64,000 nt of DNA, taken from contig NZ_FNJC01000005.1 of the NCBI RefSeq assembly GCF_900104305.1, forward strand, positions 1-64,000, written 5' to 3'. This DNA is from Filomicrobium insigne. Its GTDB lineage: Bacteria; Pseudomonadota; Alphaproteobacteria; Rhizobiales; Hyphomicrobiaceae. Positions 17,020 through 25,928 of the stretch are shown here, one piece after another (position 1 is the first letter of the stretch; the number at the start of each line of letters is the position of its first letter). A model generated the notes under the pieces. The model ran no database searches, was not told where the DNA came from, and saw only the letters and a list, made by a program, of their open reading frames with translations. Made by a program: the position numbers and the translations under genes.

Positions 17020-18042
17020 TTAGGCCGCACGAGTTTCCGCATCGGCAGCTTCTTCCTCAGCAGCCGCGCGACGGCTACGTGCGCTCTTGCTTAGCACGTC
17101 AGTGATGCGCTGAACTGCGCCGCGCTCATCGAGTTTCTCAACCGCCGCAATTTCACGTGCCATACGGTCGAGAGCATCTTCATAAAGCTGACGCTCTGAA
17201 TACGACTGCTCGGGCTGCGCTTCCGACCGATAAAGGTCGCGCACAACCTCAGCGATAGAAACGAGGTCGCCTGAGTTGATCTTGGCGACATACTCCTGAG
17301 CACGGCGGCTCCACATCGTACGTTTGACGCGCGCACGGCCCTTCAGGATCTCCATCGCGCGTTTGACGATGCCATCATCCGAAAGCTTACGCATGCCAAC
17401 AGATTCAAGCTTGCCAGTCGGCACCCGCAACGTCAGCTTCTCCTTCTCGAAGTTGATGACGAAGAGTTCGAGAGCAATGCCGGCAATTTCCTGCTCTTCG
17501 ATGCCAATGATGCAGCCCACACCATGCGCTGGATAGACGACGTATTCGTTCGTCTTAAAGCCATGGCGCTGGCTCACAGACTTCTTCTGCTGATCACTCA
17601 CGCGCGCAGCCGTCTGCACAGGCGCCTCTTTCGGAGCCGCCGGCTTCACAGGAGCGCTGATCTTCTTTGCTGCCTTCTCGGCAACCGAGGCGGCCACGCT
17701 GCGGGTAACGCTCACAGGGCTCGCTGATGATGCCTTCTTGGTAGAAGCAACAGCGGCCGAAACACGACCCTTGCTCGACGCTGTCGGGCTCACACGAGCC
17801 GCAGCAGCCTTATTGGTCGGCGCAACGGTAGCGCGTGGCTTTGCGGCCATTGCAGACTTGCTCTTTGCAGTAGGCGCGGCAGCCTTAGCTGTCGATTTCT
17901 TGGAGGCGGAAGCAGCCGTCGAACCGCGGGTCGACTTTGGGCTCACGGGAGTTGACTTGCTGATCGACTTCGTTGCACTCTTGGCCTTACTTTTTGCGGG
18001 TGTCGCCTTGACCTCGACTTTGGTCTTTTTAGCCATTTGCAT
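17020..18042 (-). CDS. carD: CarD-family regulator with H1-like N-terminal tail
   Basis: About 340 aa. The C-terminal part (from about residue 160) is a CarD/CdnL domain: an RNA-polymerase-interacting Tudor-like region (NEYVVYPAHGVGCIIGIEEQ) followed by a helical DNA-binding part (RRAQEYVAKINSGDLVSIAE). CarD proteins bind the RNAP beta subunit and stabilise promoter opening. The first 160 residues are almost only Lys, Ala, Ser, Thr and Pro, resembling histone-H1-type tails. I start at the ATG at 18042 (an alternative ATG is at 18036); the longer frame to 18153 looks non-coding in its first 37 codons. Typical alphaproteobacterial CarD is much shorter, so the tail is notable. Confidence 0.92.
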   Translation of the reverse strand: MQMAKKTKVEVKATPAKSKAKSATKSISKSTPVSPKSTRGSTAASASKKSTAKAAAPTAKSKSAMAAKPRATVAPTNKAAAARVSPTASSKGRVSAAVASTKKASSASPVSVTRSVAASVAEKAAKKISAPVKPAAPKEAPVQTAARVSDQQKKSVSQRHGFKTNEYVVYPAHGVGCIIGIEEQEIAGIALELFVINFEKEKLTLRVPTGKLESVGMRKLSDDGIVKRAMEILKGRARVKRTMWSRRAQEYVAKINSGDLVSIAEVVRDLYRSEAQPEQSYSERQLYEDALDRMAREIAAVEKLDERGAVQRITDVLSKSARSRRAAAEEEAADAETRAA

Positions 18043-18606
18043 CGTCTCACTTTTTGCCACACACACGAGCCGTCCAAGAAACCACACGGACGGTATTGGA
18101 CAGCGCCCTTGATATAAGGCGCCGCAAACAAGCCCCGGCGCTCGATTGTTCAAAATCGAACTCCAGGCAAATCAATAGGGGCAGATACTAGCCACTTGCG
18201 GGGCTACTCATCAGCCTGTCGGACACCATGGCCCTGCTGTACGGGGTTGTGTCTCGCAGCGATCGCGTTGTCGATGTTCGCATTTGTCCAGAAAATCGCC
18301 TCTTAACGATGCATGGACACTATATGTTCGCTACGGTTCCAGTTTTGTTCAGCTACGCCACTCGATAGATAATGTAACACAATCTTCACGGAAATAGAAG
18401 GGCCCGAACATTACTGTTGGTCAACGAAGGCCAAACGATAGTCTTAAGGCCCTGTTTTAACTAAGGAATTATGCTGGAACAATAAGATCCCCGACCTAGC
18501 CAGTAAGGCTTTAAGGGCCAGTAGAAGATGGATCTATCAACGGCTCACGCCTCGTCAACGAGCGCGCAAAACACCGACCGAGCACCAAGAACAACCATAA
18601 GCGGCA
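18043..18606. other. Intergenic region between fdxA and carD
   Basis: About 560 bp without a supportable gene. It must contain the carD promoter and the end of the fdxA transcript. A small inverted repeat (TCGATT...AATCGA) lies near 18143-18160. The AT content is higher than in neighbouring genes. No tRNA or recognised RNA fold was found by eye. Confidence 0.5.
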
Positions 18607-18945
18607 TCAATCGCCGTCACCGGGCTCCGAAGAGAAGTACTTCTCGAACTTGCCATCCTCATCCCGATGCTCCTCCGCTTCCGGAAGCGCATCCTTTTTG
18701 GAAGTGATGTTCGGCCATTTGTCAGCGTATTCCCGATTGACCTCGAGCCATTTCTCCAAGTTAGGCTCCGTGTCGGGCTTGATCGCGTCGACGGGGCATT
18801 CCGGTTCGCACACACCACAATCAATGCACTCGTCAGGGTGAATGACGAGCATATTTTCCCCTTCATAGAAGCAGTCTACCGGGCAAACCTCCACGCAATC
18901 CGTGAACTTGCATTTGATGCAGCTCTCATTAACAACGTAAGTCAT
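18607..18945 (-). CDS. fdxA: Seven-iron ferredoxin FdxA
   Basis: A 112 aa 3Fe-4S/4Fe-4S ferredoxin. It starts [17 protein letters not shown] and continues with [11 protein letters not shown], then the second cluster motif [16 protein letters not shown]; this is the FdxA pattern common in alphaproteobacteria. The ATG at 18945 gives the normal family length; the frame extends further upstream to 19008 but without family similarity. The C-terminal half is acidic. It is the third gene of the helicase-S4-fdxA run, after a 195-bp gap. It acts as a cytosolic electron carrier; the partner is unknown. Confidence 0.95.
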   Translation of the reverse strand: MTYVVNESCIKCKFTDCVEVCPVDCFYEGENMLVIHPDECIDCGVCEPECPVDAIKPDTEPNLEKWLEVNREYADKWPNITSKKDALPEAEEHRDEDGKFEKYFSSEPGDGD

Positions 18946-19140
18946 GCGAGTGATCGTGCTCCGTATGGTCGTTTGTCGTGTTGCGCGCGTCTGAATATCA
19001 GAATTCACTTAACCGAATGCTTCGCTGGATCAAATCCGGCACCGCGATGCCCCGCTCTTAACCCACTCGATCCGTATGGACAAGGCGGCGGGTTTCAGAG
19101 GATGAATGCTGCTCTGTTAAAAGCGCTCATCCCACCGAGA

Positions 19141-19590
19141 TCAAGATTCTCCACCTTTAAATCTGTCTAGCTGCCGTCGTTCTCTTTTTGTAGGCCGCCC
19201 CGCACCGGGCGTCCTCTCAACGGGGCTTGGTTCAAAATCCACCGGACTAGCTCCAGTTTTGCTCTCCGAAGAAATCGCGCTGCCAGACTGCGGCGTCAAC
19301 TCTTCATAAAGAGTGCGTGCCTCGGTCGCAGGGCCACGCCGCAAACCCGGCTCCAGAACCTTGAGAATACGAACCTTCCGATGCACCGTCGCGGTAATCA
19401 CATCTCCCACGCGAACCTGGTAGCTGGGCTTATCTGTCTTCGCTCGATTAACTCGGACTTTCCCGCCTTCAATGAGCGTGGCTGCAAGCGTGCGCGACTT
19501 TGTAACCCGCGCAAACCACAGCCACTTATCGAGCCTCTGCCCCGGTAAGGCAGCAGCCGAAGGCGTATCGGCTGTGTCCGGCCCGCTCAT
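19141..19590 (-). CDS. S4-domain RNA-binding protein (Hsp15-like)
   Basis: The 149 aa protein has an S4 RNA-binding domain (about 17-80: RLDKWLWFARVTKSRTLAA, GGKVRVNRAKTDK, VRVGDVITA) as in HslR/Hsp15, which recognises stalled 50S subunits with attached peptidyl-tRNA. The C-terminal tail is charged and ends KRERRQLDRFKGGES. The start ATG overlaps the stop of the upstream helicase gene by four bases (ATGA), so the two are translationally coupled. A role in ribosome rescue or RNA metabolism with the helicase is likely. Confidence 0.9.
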   Translation of the reverse strand: MSGPDTADTPSAAALPGQRLDKWLWFARVTKSRTLAATLIEGGKVRVNRAKTDKPSYQVRVGDVITATVHRKVRILKVLEPGLRRGPATEARTLYEELTPQSGSAISSESKTGASPVDFEPSPVERTPGAGRPTKRERRQLDRFKGGES

Positions 19591-22500
19591 GTGTTCGGCT
19601 CATCTCCCTGCTTCTGCAAAGCCTCCTTAAGCGCGACCAGTGCCGCAAACGGAGAATCCGGATCGACCGAGCCGCCTTTACCTCGTGGGCTCGATGAATG
19701 AACTTCTGGCCTGCGGCGATCCTCACGGCCACGTCCGCCTTCCCATTTGCCACGCTTGGGCCCGCGCCCGCGCCCGTCTCCGCGTGCCTGCCCCTCACGC
19801 CCATGAGACTTTTTACCGTCGCTCGAGCCGCGCCGATCGCCATGTTCGCCACTTTTCGGCTTGTCGGAATTAGCCCCTGCATGCTGCGCCCCCGCACCAT
19901 TAGCAGCGCCCCCCGTAGAGGAGGTGGCATCATGCGCGCCCTCGCCGCCGGAACGATGCCGCCCGCGGCCACGTCGCCGGTCACGATGGCCACCATCATG
20001 GCTCCGATGATGCCGCTTGGGCCGCCAGATCTCGATGAACTCCGGCTCTCCCGAAGCTTCGGAAACCGGCGCCTCTGTGGCGGACTCCGATGGTGTATCC
20101 TCCTGGCTCGGTTCAGTTTGCACCGCTTCCGCAGCAACCTCTGCAGCATTCTCCGTCGTAGAGGCGACCAATTCTGCGCTGGTCTCCGCAGAATCCGGCG
20201 ATGCGTCGATTTCTGAAGCAGGCGTCGCGACCGATTCCAAGGAGGCATCCGCGACATGCGTCGCCTCAGCCGCATCAGCTTCTGGCGACGTCTGCACCGT
20301 CGGTGACGCAGAATCCGATTCAATCTCAGCTGCAACGCTCGCGCGTTTGACTTCCCGCCGTTCGGAACGGAAACCTAGGGCCTTCAGCACATTCCCGAGT
20401 TCATCCGGCGAACACCCAAGGATGGACATCATCTCTGGCGTCACCGTGAAACCACCGTCGCCAGTCGCCCCCTTCGGCGGGGTACGATCCGGCACGGCTT
20501 CCTCAGCTTTGTTACGCCAAGCCAGGAGAGGACGGATCTGATCCGCGAGCCGCTCAAGTATATCAAGCCGCACGGCGCGAGGACCGCACACATGGAAACC
20601 ATAAGCCCGATAGAAAGGCTCAGGCGTCGCAGCATCGGTCGGAATCGAGGTCAAACCGGCACGTGGCGCTACCGGCAAATTCGAACGGGTGATGCCATGC
20701 GCGTCACCGCTTTTCAGAACCCAAAGAGTGGCCGCCAATTCTGCTGCGGCCGGCTTCAAGAGCAGCGGCATATATATGTTGAAGGCACCGAAGCGCACGC
20801 CGTGGCGGCGCAATTGTGCGCGAGAGGTCTGATCAAGGGCTTTGACCTCATCAGCCACAAGCTCGCGCTTGAGAATGCCGAAGTTCTCCTTGAGCTGGAA
20901 CGCGATACCGCGCGCGAGCCCGGTGATATCCTCAGCTTCCGCCATTTCGACGAGGGGCTTCAGCTTCTCGCGTACATGCTCGCTGATCCACGTATCAAGA
21001 CGCGCCTGGATCTTCTCCTTATCCGGCGCACTCAGATGCTCATCGACCAGCAGATTGACGGTCGGGCGCAACTGATCTTCCGCCGCTTCGATCACCGCGA
21101 CTTCTTGATCCCGCCACAAGATCCTGCCGTCGGGCGAGAGCGTGAAAGCATCAGGCTTAGCAGCTGCCACACGGCGCGCGCGCATCCCGAGCTCACGGGC
21201 CAGAACCTGCGCAGCAGCATGCCGAGTCGCCTTGGCATGGATGCCGTCAACCTGCGTCTCAGGAGAAAAGCGGAAGCCAACGAGGCGTCCGACATAATGA
21301 TCTTCGACTTTAATAGTGCCGTCTTCAGCAATCTCGGCGTTCAACTCGTCTTTATCCCGCATACCCTTCATCAATGCACTCGTTCGCCGATCGACAAAAC
21401 GTTGCGTCAGACATTCATGTAGTGCGTCCGACAGCTTGTCCTCGATCTCGCGCGTCCGCCCCTGCCAGTGCGCAGGGTCTTTCAACCAGTCCGAGCGATT
21501 GGAAACGAACGTCCAAGTCCGGATATGTGCAATCCGGTTGGCCAACGTGTCGATATCACCGTCTGTGCGATCAGCAAACTGAACTTGCTTGGCAAACCAG
21601 TCTTCGGGGATTTTTTCACCCGGCCCCATCAAATGCTTATAGATGACGCCTACCAATTCAGCGTGACTGCTACTGGAGATTTTGCGGTAATCTGGAACTT
21701 GGCAAACATCCCAGAGCTTCGCAACGGCAGCCGGCGCCTGAGCGAGCGCCACGACTTCCCGGTCGTTGGCAACTGCCTCAAGAGCTTCGACATCGTCAGC
21801 CATACGGGCCCGCGTGAGACGCCGTTCGCCTGGCACCTCTCGTAAGCTATCGCGCAATCGATCAACGCTTCCATAGTCGAGATTGCGCGTCCGCCACTGC
21901 AGAACCTTTACGGGATCGAAGGTGTGGGACTCGAGACGCTCAATAACGTCCGCATCGAACGGTTCAACCCCGGCCGTGACGCCAAAAGTACCGTCATTCA
22001 TATGCCGGCCGGCGCGACCGGCGATCTGAGCCAGCTCCGATGGCGTCAGATTACGGTGGTTTTGACCGTCAAACTTGCGCACGGAGGCAAACGCAACGTG
22101 ATCGACGTCCAGGTTGAGACCCATACCGATAGCATCGGTCGCCACCAGGAAATCCACATCGCCAGACTGATAGAGTTCCACTTGCGCATTACGCGTACGC
22201 GGCGAAAGAGCACCGAGAACGACCGCCGCGCCCCCACGTTGCCGCCGGATCAACTCCGCGATCGAATAAACTTCGCTGGCCGAAAACGCCACCACCGCCG
22301 AACGAGTTGGCAAGCGGGTAATTTTCTTTTCACCTGCATAAGTGAGCTTTGACAGGCGTGGCCGGGAGATAAAATTGGCACCGTCGATGAGATCCTGAAT
22401 GCAGTCACGCATAGTTTGCGCGCCCAATAGCAGCGTCTCTTGGCGGCCCCGCGCATGCAGCAGCCGGTCGGTGAAAACATGCCCACGCTCAGGGTCGGCA

Positions 22501-22811
22501 GCGAGCTGAATTTCGTCAATCGCCAAAAAATCAACGTCGATATCACGCGGCATGGCTTCCACCGTGGAAACCCAATAGCGCGCGCGTTCGGGCTTGATCT
22601 TCTCTTCGCCCGTGATCAACGCGACGTTCTGGAAGCCAATACGATGGCCTATTTTATCGTAGACCTCGCGCGCAAGCAGCCGCAGCGGAAGCCCGATCAT
22701 GCCACTAGCATGGCCAAGCATCCGTTCAATGGCGAGGTGGGTCTTACCCGTATTGGTCGGTCCCAAAACCGCCGTAACATGGCGGATTCGAGTTTCGAGG
22801 TTGCTGCCCAT
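19587..22811 (-). CDS. Suv3-like SF2 RNA/DNA helicase with disordered tail
   Basis: The 1074 aa protein is an alphaproteobacterial relative of the mitochondrial helicase SUPV3L1/Suv3. SF2 motifs are seen: Walker A GPTNTGKTHLAIE, DEIQ box FLAIDEIQLAADPERG, LLGAQTM, and motif VI QIAGRAGRH. After about residue 820 the protein turns into an Ala/Glu/Ser/Thr-rich tail (to about 925) and then an Arg/Gly/His-rich tail (to about 1065), both likely disordered and nucleic-acid-interacting. The ATG at 22811 has AGGAGG nine bases upstream; the longer frame to 22877 lacks this. It is coupled to the S4 gene. Role: probably RNA unwinding and turnover. Confidence 0.93.
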   Translation of the reverse strand: MGSNLETRIRHVTAVLGPTNTGKTHLAIERMLGHASGMIGLPLRLLAREVYDKIGHRIGFQNVALITGEEKIKPERARYWVSTVEAMPRDIDVDFLAIDEIQLAADPERGHVFTDRLLHARGRQETLLLGAQTMRDCIQDLIDGANFISRPRLSKLTYAGEKKITRLPTRSAVVAFSASEVYSIAELIRRQRGGAAVVLGALSPRTRNAQVELYQSGDVDFLVATDAIGMGLNLDVDHVAFASVRKFDGQNHRNLTPSELAQIAGRAGRHMNDGTFGVTAGVEPFDADVIERLESHTFDPVKVLQWRTRNLDYGSVDRLRDSLREVPGERRLTRARMADDVEALEAVANDREVVALAQAPAAVAKLWDVCQVPDYRKISSSSHAELVGVIYKHLMGPGEKIPEDWFAKQVQFADRTDGDIDTLANRIAHIRTWTFVSNRSDWLKDPAHWQGRTREIEDKLSDALHECLTQRFVDRRTSALMKGMRDKDELNAEIAEDGTIKVEDHYVGRLVGFRFSPETQVDGIHAKATRHAAAQVLARELGMRARRVAAAKPDAFTLSPDGRILWRDQEVAVIEAAEDQLRPTVNLLVDEHLSAPDKEKIQARLDTWISEHVREKLKPLVEMAEAEDITGLARGIAFQLKENFGILKRELVADEVKALDQTSRAQLRRHGVRFGAFNIYMPLLLKPAAAELAATLWVLKSGDAHGITRSNLPVAPRAGLTSIPTDAATPEPFYRAYGFHVCGPRAVRLDILERLADQIRPLLAWRNKAEEAVPDRTPPKGATGDGGFTVTPEMMSILGCSPDELGNVLKALGFRSERREVKRASVAAEIESDSASPTVQTSPEADAAEATHVADASLESVATPASEIDASPDSAETSAELVASTTENAAEVAAEAVQTEPSQEDTPSESATEAPVSEASGEPEFIEIWRPKRHHRSHDGGHRDRRRGRGRHRSGGEGAHDATSSTGGAANGAGAQHAGANSDKPKSGEHGDRRGSSDGKKSHGREGQARGDGRGRGPKRGKWEGGRGREDRRRPEVHSSSPRGKGGSVDPDSPFAALVALKEALQKQGDEPNT

Positions 22812-23005
22812 AGCAAGGGCCCTCCTGGATCGAGCCCGAAGAAACAGCGTCGTGAAACGGGCCGGTCCGAGTGGCATTGCATCACGGACGCGTCAAGATC
22901 AAGAACTACCTATCATGAGACGGCGCATTCCGCAGTAGGTGTTCCGTCTCTGCCCGTACTGTCTAGTGCGAAGAATTAAGTTACAAACCGCGTCAGCAAC
23001 ATGGC

Positions 23006-23030
23006 AATGGCAGCCTCCAAGGCTGCCATT
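23006..23030. terminator. Hairpin downstream of the DUF3108 gene
   Basis: Perfect 10-bp stem (AATGGCAGCC and complement) with a TCCAA loop, 44 bp past the DUF3108 stop on the minus strand. No T-run follows in either direction, so termination is possible but weakly supported. Confidence 0.4.
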
Positions 23031-23073
23031 CGTTGAGGACAATCACAATGCTGAAGTGATTACGAAGCGTATT

Positions 23074-24003
23074 TTAGTGCCCCAGCGCGATCCGTTCCCT
23101 ATCCGAAATCCGGATATCGATCCGGTTGGATGAAAGTGTCACAGAGCCGGCAATCGTAGGAATACGGATCTCATAAGGCACATACAGGTTAGCACTTGGC
23201 ACCGGGCGCAGGGTGACTTCGATACCCGTATTCTCAGCCATTTGCTCCGCTTCGCTGGGGCTATAGCCCGCGATTGGAACATAGCGGACATTGCACACGA
23301 TTGCGACGCCGGGCTGCCCCGACCGTCGGTTTTCGCGTATCAGCTCCTGCCGGCGATAGCTAAGTCGCAGATCGAAGCGCTGCTTGCCGTCGAAAACGGG
23401 GATCACGCGCTCGCAAGGGCCCTTATCGCCAACCGGACGGGTCAGCGCCATAACTGCGGTCAAGGGATCAAGCGCGCCCTTAAGATGCTTTTTCTCGACC
23501 GGAACCGTATCTGCCTGATCAGGAATGGGCGGGACCAACGACACATTGGACACCCGATCCTTATTGAAACCAAGCTTAACCGACCCCGATCGGGAAGAGC
23601 TTTTGAATGTGAATGTATAGCCAGCGGGCTGCGGGTTGCGGCTACTAACCTTCCCCGACGCCCGGGTTAAACCACGCCACTTGAAAGCCCCAAGCAACGC
23701 GGAAAGCTCAGCGTCTCCGTCGAGCACATAGCCGCGACCACTGATCGCCGACTGAAATTTAAAACTGCCGATATCGAAACCATTGAAGGTGATATTGTAG
23801 TCGGCGTTCACCTGGGCGGGCCATTCCCCGCCCGTGGCCTTAGCAGGTTCGGAGGTCACCGATCCCAGCGGCAGAGCATACAGGCCAAAAACGAACCCTG
23901 CGGCGATCAAGCCCTTGGTAGCAACCGACAATCGGCCACCATCACGCTTGCTTACAACTCTCAACGCACCACCTGCGGCACGGCACGAAACGCTTTTAAA
24001 CAT
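23074..24003 (-). CDS. Secreted DUF3108 protein
   Basis: The 309 aa protein (from the ATG at 24003) has an N-terminal hydrophobic segment (about 28-55, GLIAAGFVFGLYALPLGSV) ending before EPAKA, consistent with export. The rest is beta-rich and matches the DUF3108 pattern (ADYNITFNGFDIGSFKFQS, VPVEKKHLKGALDPLTAVMAL), a family of envelope proteins of unknown function common in Hyphomicrobiales. The upstream ribosome site (GGGAAG) is modest; the frame continues to 24048. It is divergent from rpmB. No enzymatic motif is visible. Confidence 0.85.
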   Translation of the reverse strand: MFKSVSCRAAGGALRVVSKRDGGRLSVATKGLIAAGFVFGLYALPLGSVTSEPAKATGGEWPAQVNADYNITFNGFDIGSFKFQSAISGRGYVLDGDAELSALLGAFKWRGLTRASGKVSSRNPQPAGYTFTFKSSSRSGSVKLGFNKDRVSNVSLVPPIPDQADTVPVEKKHLKGALDPLTAVMALTRPVGDKGPCERVIPVFDGKQRFDLRLSYRRQELIRENRRSGQPGVAIVCNVRYVPIAGYSPSEAEQMAENTGIEVTLRPVPSANLYVPYEIRIPTIAGSVTLSSNRIDIRISDRERIALGH

Positions 24004-24331
24004 GACTCGTTCTTCCCATCGAACGCGGGCCTCACGACCACTAACCATAGGTAGCGAGGGTTTACGGCGACTGTTTGATGCTCGATTTTCGCCCAGACTT
24101 ATTAAGAAAGCTCTGACGCACGCGTCATTTCGGAGCTAAAACTGCGTGAGGCTAACGCCGTTCCGCGTCACAAGGCGACTTGACGGAATTGCCCCACCTC
24201 CGGTATACGAGCCCGTCATGTTCCGCCGGTTCGCCGCGCGGGCCAAAGAATTTCGCCAAATCGCAGCGACGAATAAGACTGCGCGCCCCCAGCACACTAG
24301 GGTGGCTGCCGCAGTGAAGGAGCTTTTTAAG
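24004..24331. other. Divergent region DUF3108 / rpmB
   Basis: About 330 bp without a gene. It carries the likely rpmB promoter (24180-24209) and about 115 bases of rpmB leader. The open frame through the leader from 24146 is in frame with rpmB, but the L28 family start is at 24332. Confidence 0.6.
24180..24209 (+). promoter_or_regulatory. Putative rpmB promoter
   Basis: TTGACG (24180-24185) and TATACG (24204-24209) are spaced by 18 bases, close to the housekeeping sigma consensus. Transcription would start about 115 bases before the L28 start codon. Confidence 0.55.
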
Positions 24332-24640
24332 ATGACCAGGCAATGCGAGCTGACGGGCAAGCTTCCGCTTTCGGGGCAGCTCCGCAGCCACGCCGAAAAT
24401 AAGACGAAGCGCAAGTTCCGCCCGAACCTATGCAGGGTCACCCTCATCAGCGACGTTTTGGGCCGCAGCTTCCGCCTTAAGGTCAGCGCACATGCGCTTA
24501 AGTCCGTGGAGCACCGTGGTGGCCTGGACGCCTTCCTGATGAAGGCACGTGACGAAGAGCTGTCAGACCGCTGTCTGAAGCTCAAGCGTGAAATCAAAAA
24601 GGCAAAGAAAAGCGCCGAAGGCGAAGCCGTCGCTGCTTAA
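24332..24640 (+). CDS. rpmB: 50S ribosomal protein L28
   Basis: A 102 aa ribosomal protein. It begins [15 protein letters not shown], the alphaproteobacterial form of the L28 start, and contains [14 protein letters not shown], the family signature, with a Lys-rich C-terminal tail. AAGGAG lies nine bases before the ATG at 24332, so the longer frame from 24146 is not used. It stands alone with its own promoter and terminator. Confidence 0.97.
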   Translation: MTRQCELTGKLPLSGQLRSHAENKTKRKFRPNLCRVTLISDVLGRSFRLKVSAHALKSVEHRGGLDAFLMKARDEELSDRCLKLKREIKKAKKSAEGEAVAA

Positions 24641-24661
24641 AGCGGGCTGAGCTTTTCTCCT

Positions 24662-24700
24662 AAGGGGCCAAGCTCCCCCCGAGCTTGGCCTTTCCCTTTT
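24662..24700 (+). terminator. Terminator after rpmB
   Basis: Perfect 10-bp stem (GGCCAAGCTC at 24666-24675, complement at 24681-24690), a C5 loop, then TTTCCCTTTTT. A textbook factor-independent terminator 25 bp after the L28 stop. Confidence 0.9.
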
Positions 24701-24726
24701 TGGGCCTGCTCTCGGATTTCTTATTG

Positions 24727-25842
24727 TCAGCGCGCAGTAGATTTCACAGCGGTATCTGGCAGCCGAAACTGTATTAAAACGGTCTTCTGCAAACCGCGAT
24801 TGAAGTTGTCATCGGAAATAACGGTGATGATCGTGTCGCCTCGCGCGTCCCGATGCACGCCGATTCCCTCCATATTATCGATGACTTGAGCCATGGTCGC
24901 CTCAAGGAGAACCTCTCCTTCAATGGCAGCGCCAGGAGCCAGCTCGCCAGACGCGATCCGTCGAATTCTCATTTTGACGCCCTCGGTCCAGCGAAATCGC
25001 CGTTCGAGAACCAAAAGATCACCATCCGGCAAACTCACAGCATCGGTTATGTCGAAGCCACCGATATCCGTGAGCGCAAACGCACGCGCCTTGCCCCCCG
25101 TCCAAAGCCAGCCCGTATGTCGCCCCTTCTCGTCATGCATACGCTCGCCAATTGCCACGAGCGCCCCTTTGAATTTGCCTGCTCTAAGCACAGCAATGGC
25201 CTCAAAGCCCTTCAAAGACGGCATCCGTCCACGGCTCGTATCTGGCCGAATATATGATGTGGGGGCCGACACACCGTTCGGGCCGATCTGAAAGCGGCCG
25301 ATCCGGTGGTTCTGTTCGAAAGCGATGAGAAGTTGTCCGCGTTTCGCTGTGCCACTGACAAGCGTCACAGCCTCGGCATCGCGGTCTCTGTTGCGACGTA
25401 AGTTCGATCCATCAAGCGCCTTGAGCGGACCGACGCGAACGTCCTCCAACCCGTGAGGAACACCTTCGCGGTATCCAATCCGTCCCGTCATCCATGATCC
25501 GGAATCGGAAACCGCAACAAACCCTTTTCCATCAGCATTCAATGCAATCCCGGACCAGCCCCCGAACAACTTGTCCTCGCTGATCAGGCGCAGCCCGCCA
25601 ATCCATTCCAGTTTGCCGAACGTCCGCCGGCCTATGTCGATGGCATCAAAGCTTGATATCGGCACGGCGCGCACAGCCATGGGACGCACGCTCAGCTTTA
25701 AAGTATCGGGCTTGGGAGATGCAGAAACACGCCCGATGCCAGCAAATTGCACACCAGCAGCAAGCATTCCTGCGATGATGGCACTCAATAACAGCCTTGG
25801 CCTTACAGGCTTCTTGCCTGCGCATTCAGCGTAGTCAGCCAT
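24727..25842 (-). CDS. Esterase-like activity of phytase family protein
   Basis: The 371 aa exported protein has a hydrophobic signal segment (about 17-42, LLLSAIIAGMLAAGVQFAGIG). The mature part resembles the phytase-like esterase family (PF13449 type): WIGGLRLISEDKLFGGWSGIALN, VSDSGSWMTGRI, RDAEAVTLV, AFEQNHRIGRF, KGFEAIAVL and NMEGIGVHRD, which are successive blades of a beta-propeller. The substrate is unknown; a phosphoester or ester in the periplasm is the family guess. It converges on rpmB and lies downstream of cobT on the same strand, with an 86-bp gap. Confidence 0.85.
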   Translation of the reverse strand: MADYAECAGKKPVRPRLLLSAIIAGMLAAGVQFAGIGRVSASPKPDTLKLSVRPMAVRAVPISSFDAIDIGRRTFGKLEWIGGLRLISEDKLFGGWSGIALNADGKGFVAVSDSGSWMTGRIGYREGVPHGLEDVRVGPLKALDGSNLRRNRDRDAEAVTLVSGTAKRGQLLIAFEQNHRIGRFQIGPNGVSAPTSYIRPDTSRGRMPSLKGFEAIAVLRAGKFKGALVAIGERMHDEKGRHTGWLWTGGKARAFALTDIGGFDITDAVSLPDGDLLVLERRFRWTEGVKMRIRRIASGELAPGAAIEGEVLLEATMAQVIDNMEGIGVHRDARGDTIITVISDDNFNRGLQKTVLIQFRLPDTAVKSTAR

Positions 25843-25928
25843 CAGCTGCCATCACCTCTTCGTCACGCCGTCAAGTCGGGATACGCCCGCGCAATTCTTT
25901 AGAAACCGGGCAGCTGCCTCGGCCTTTT

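Noticed and set aside
19526-20335. 269 aa Arg-rich frame on the same strand inside the helicase tail
   Set aside because: It overlaps the low-complexity tail of the helicase and its composition (Arg/Met/Leu) is a frame shadow of GC-rich repeats.
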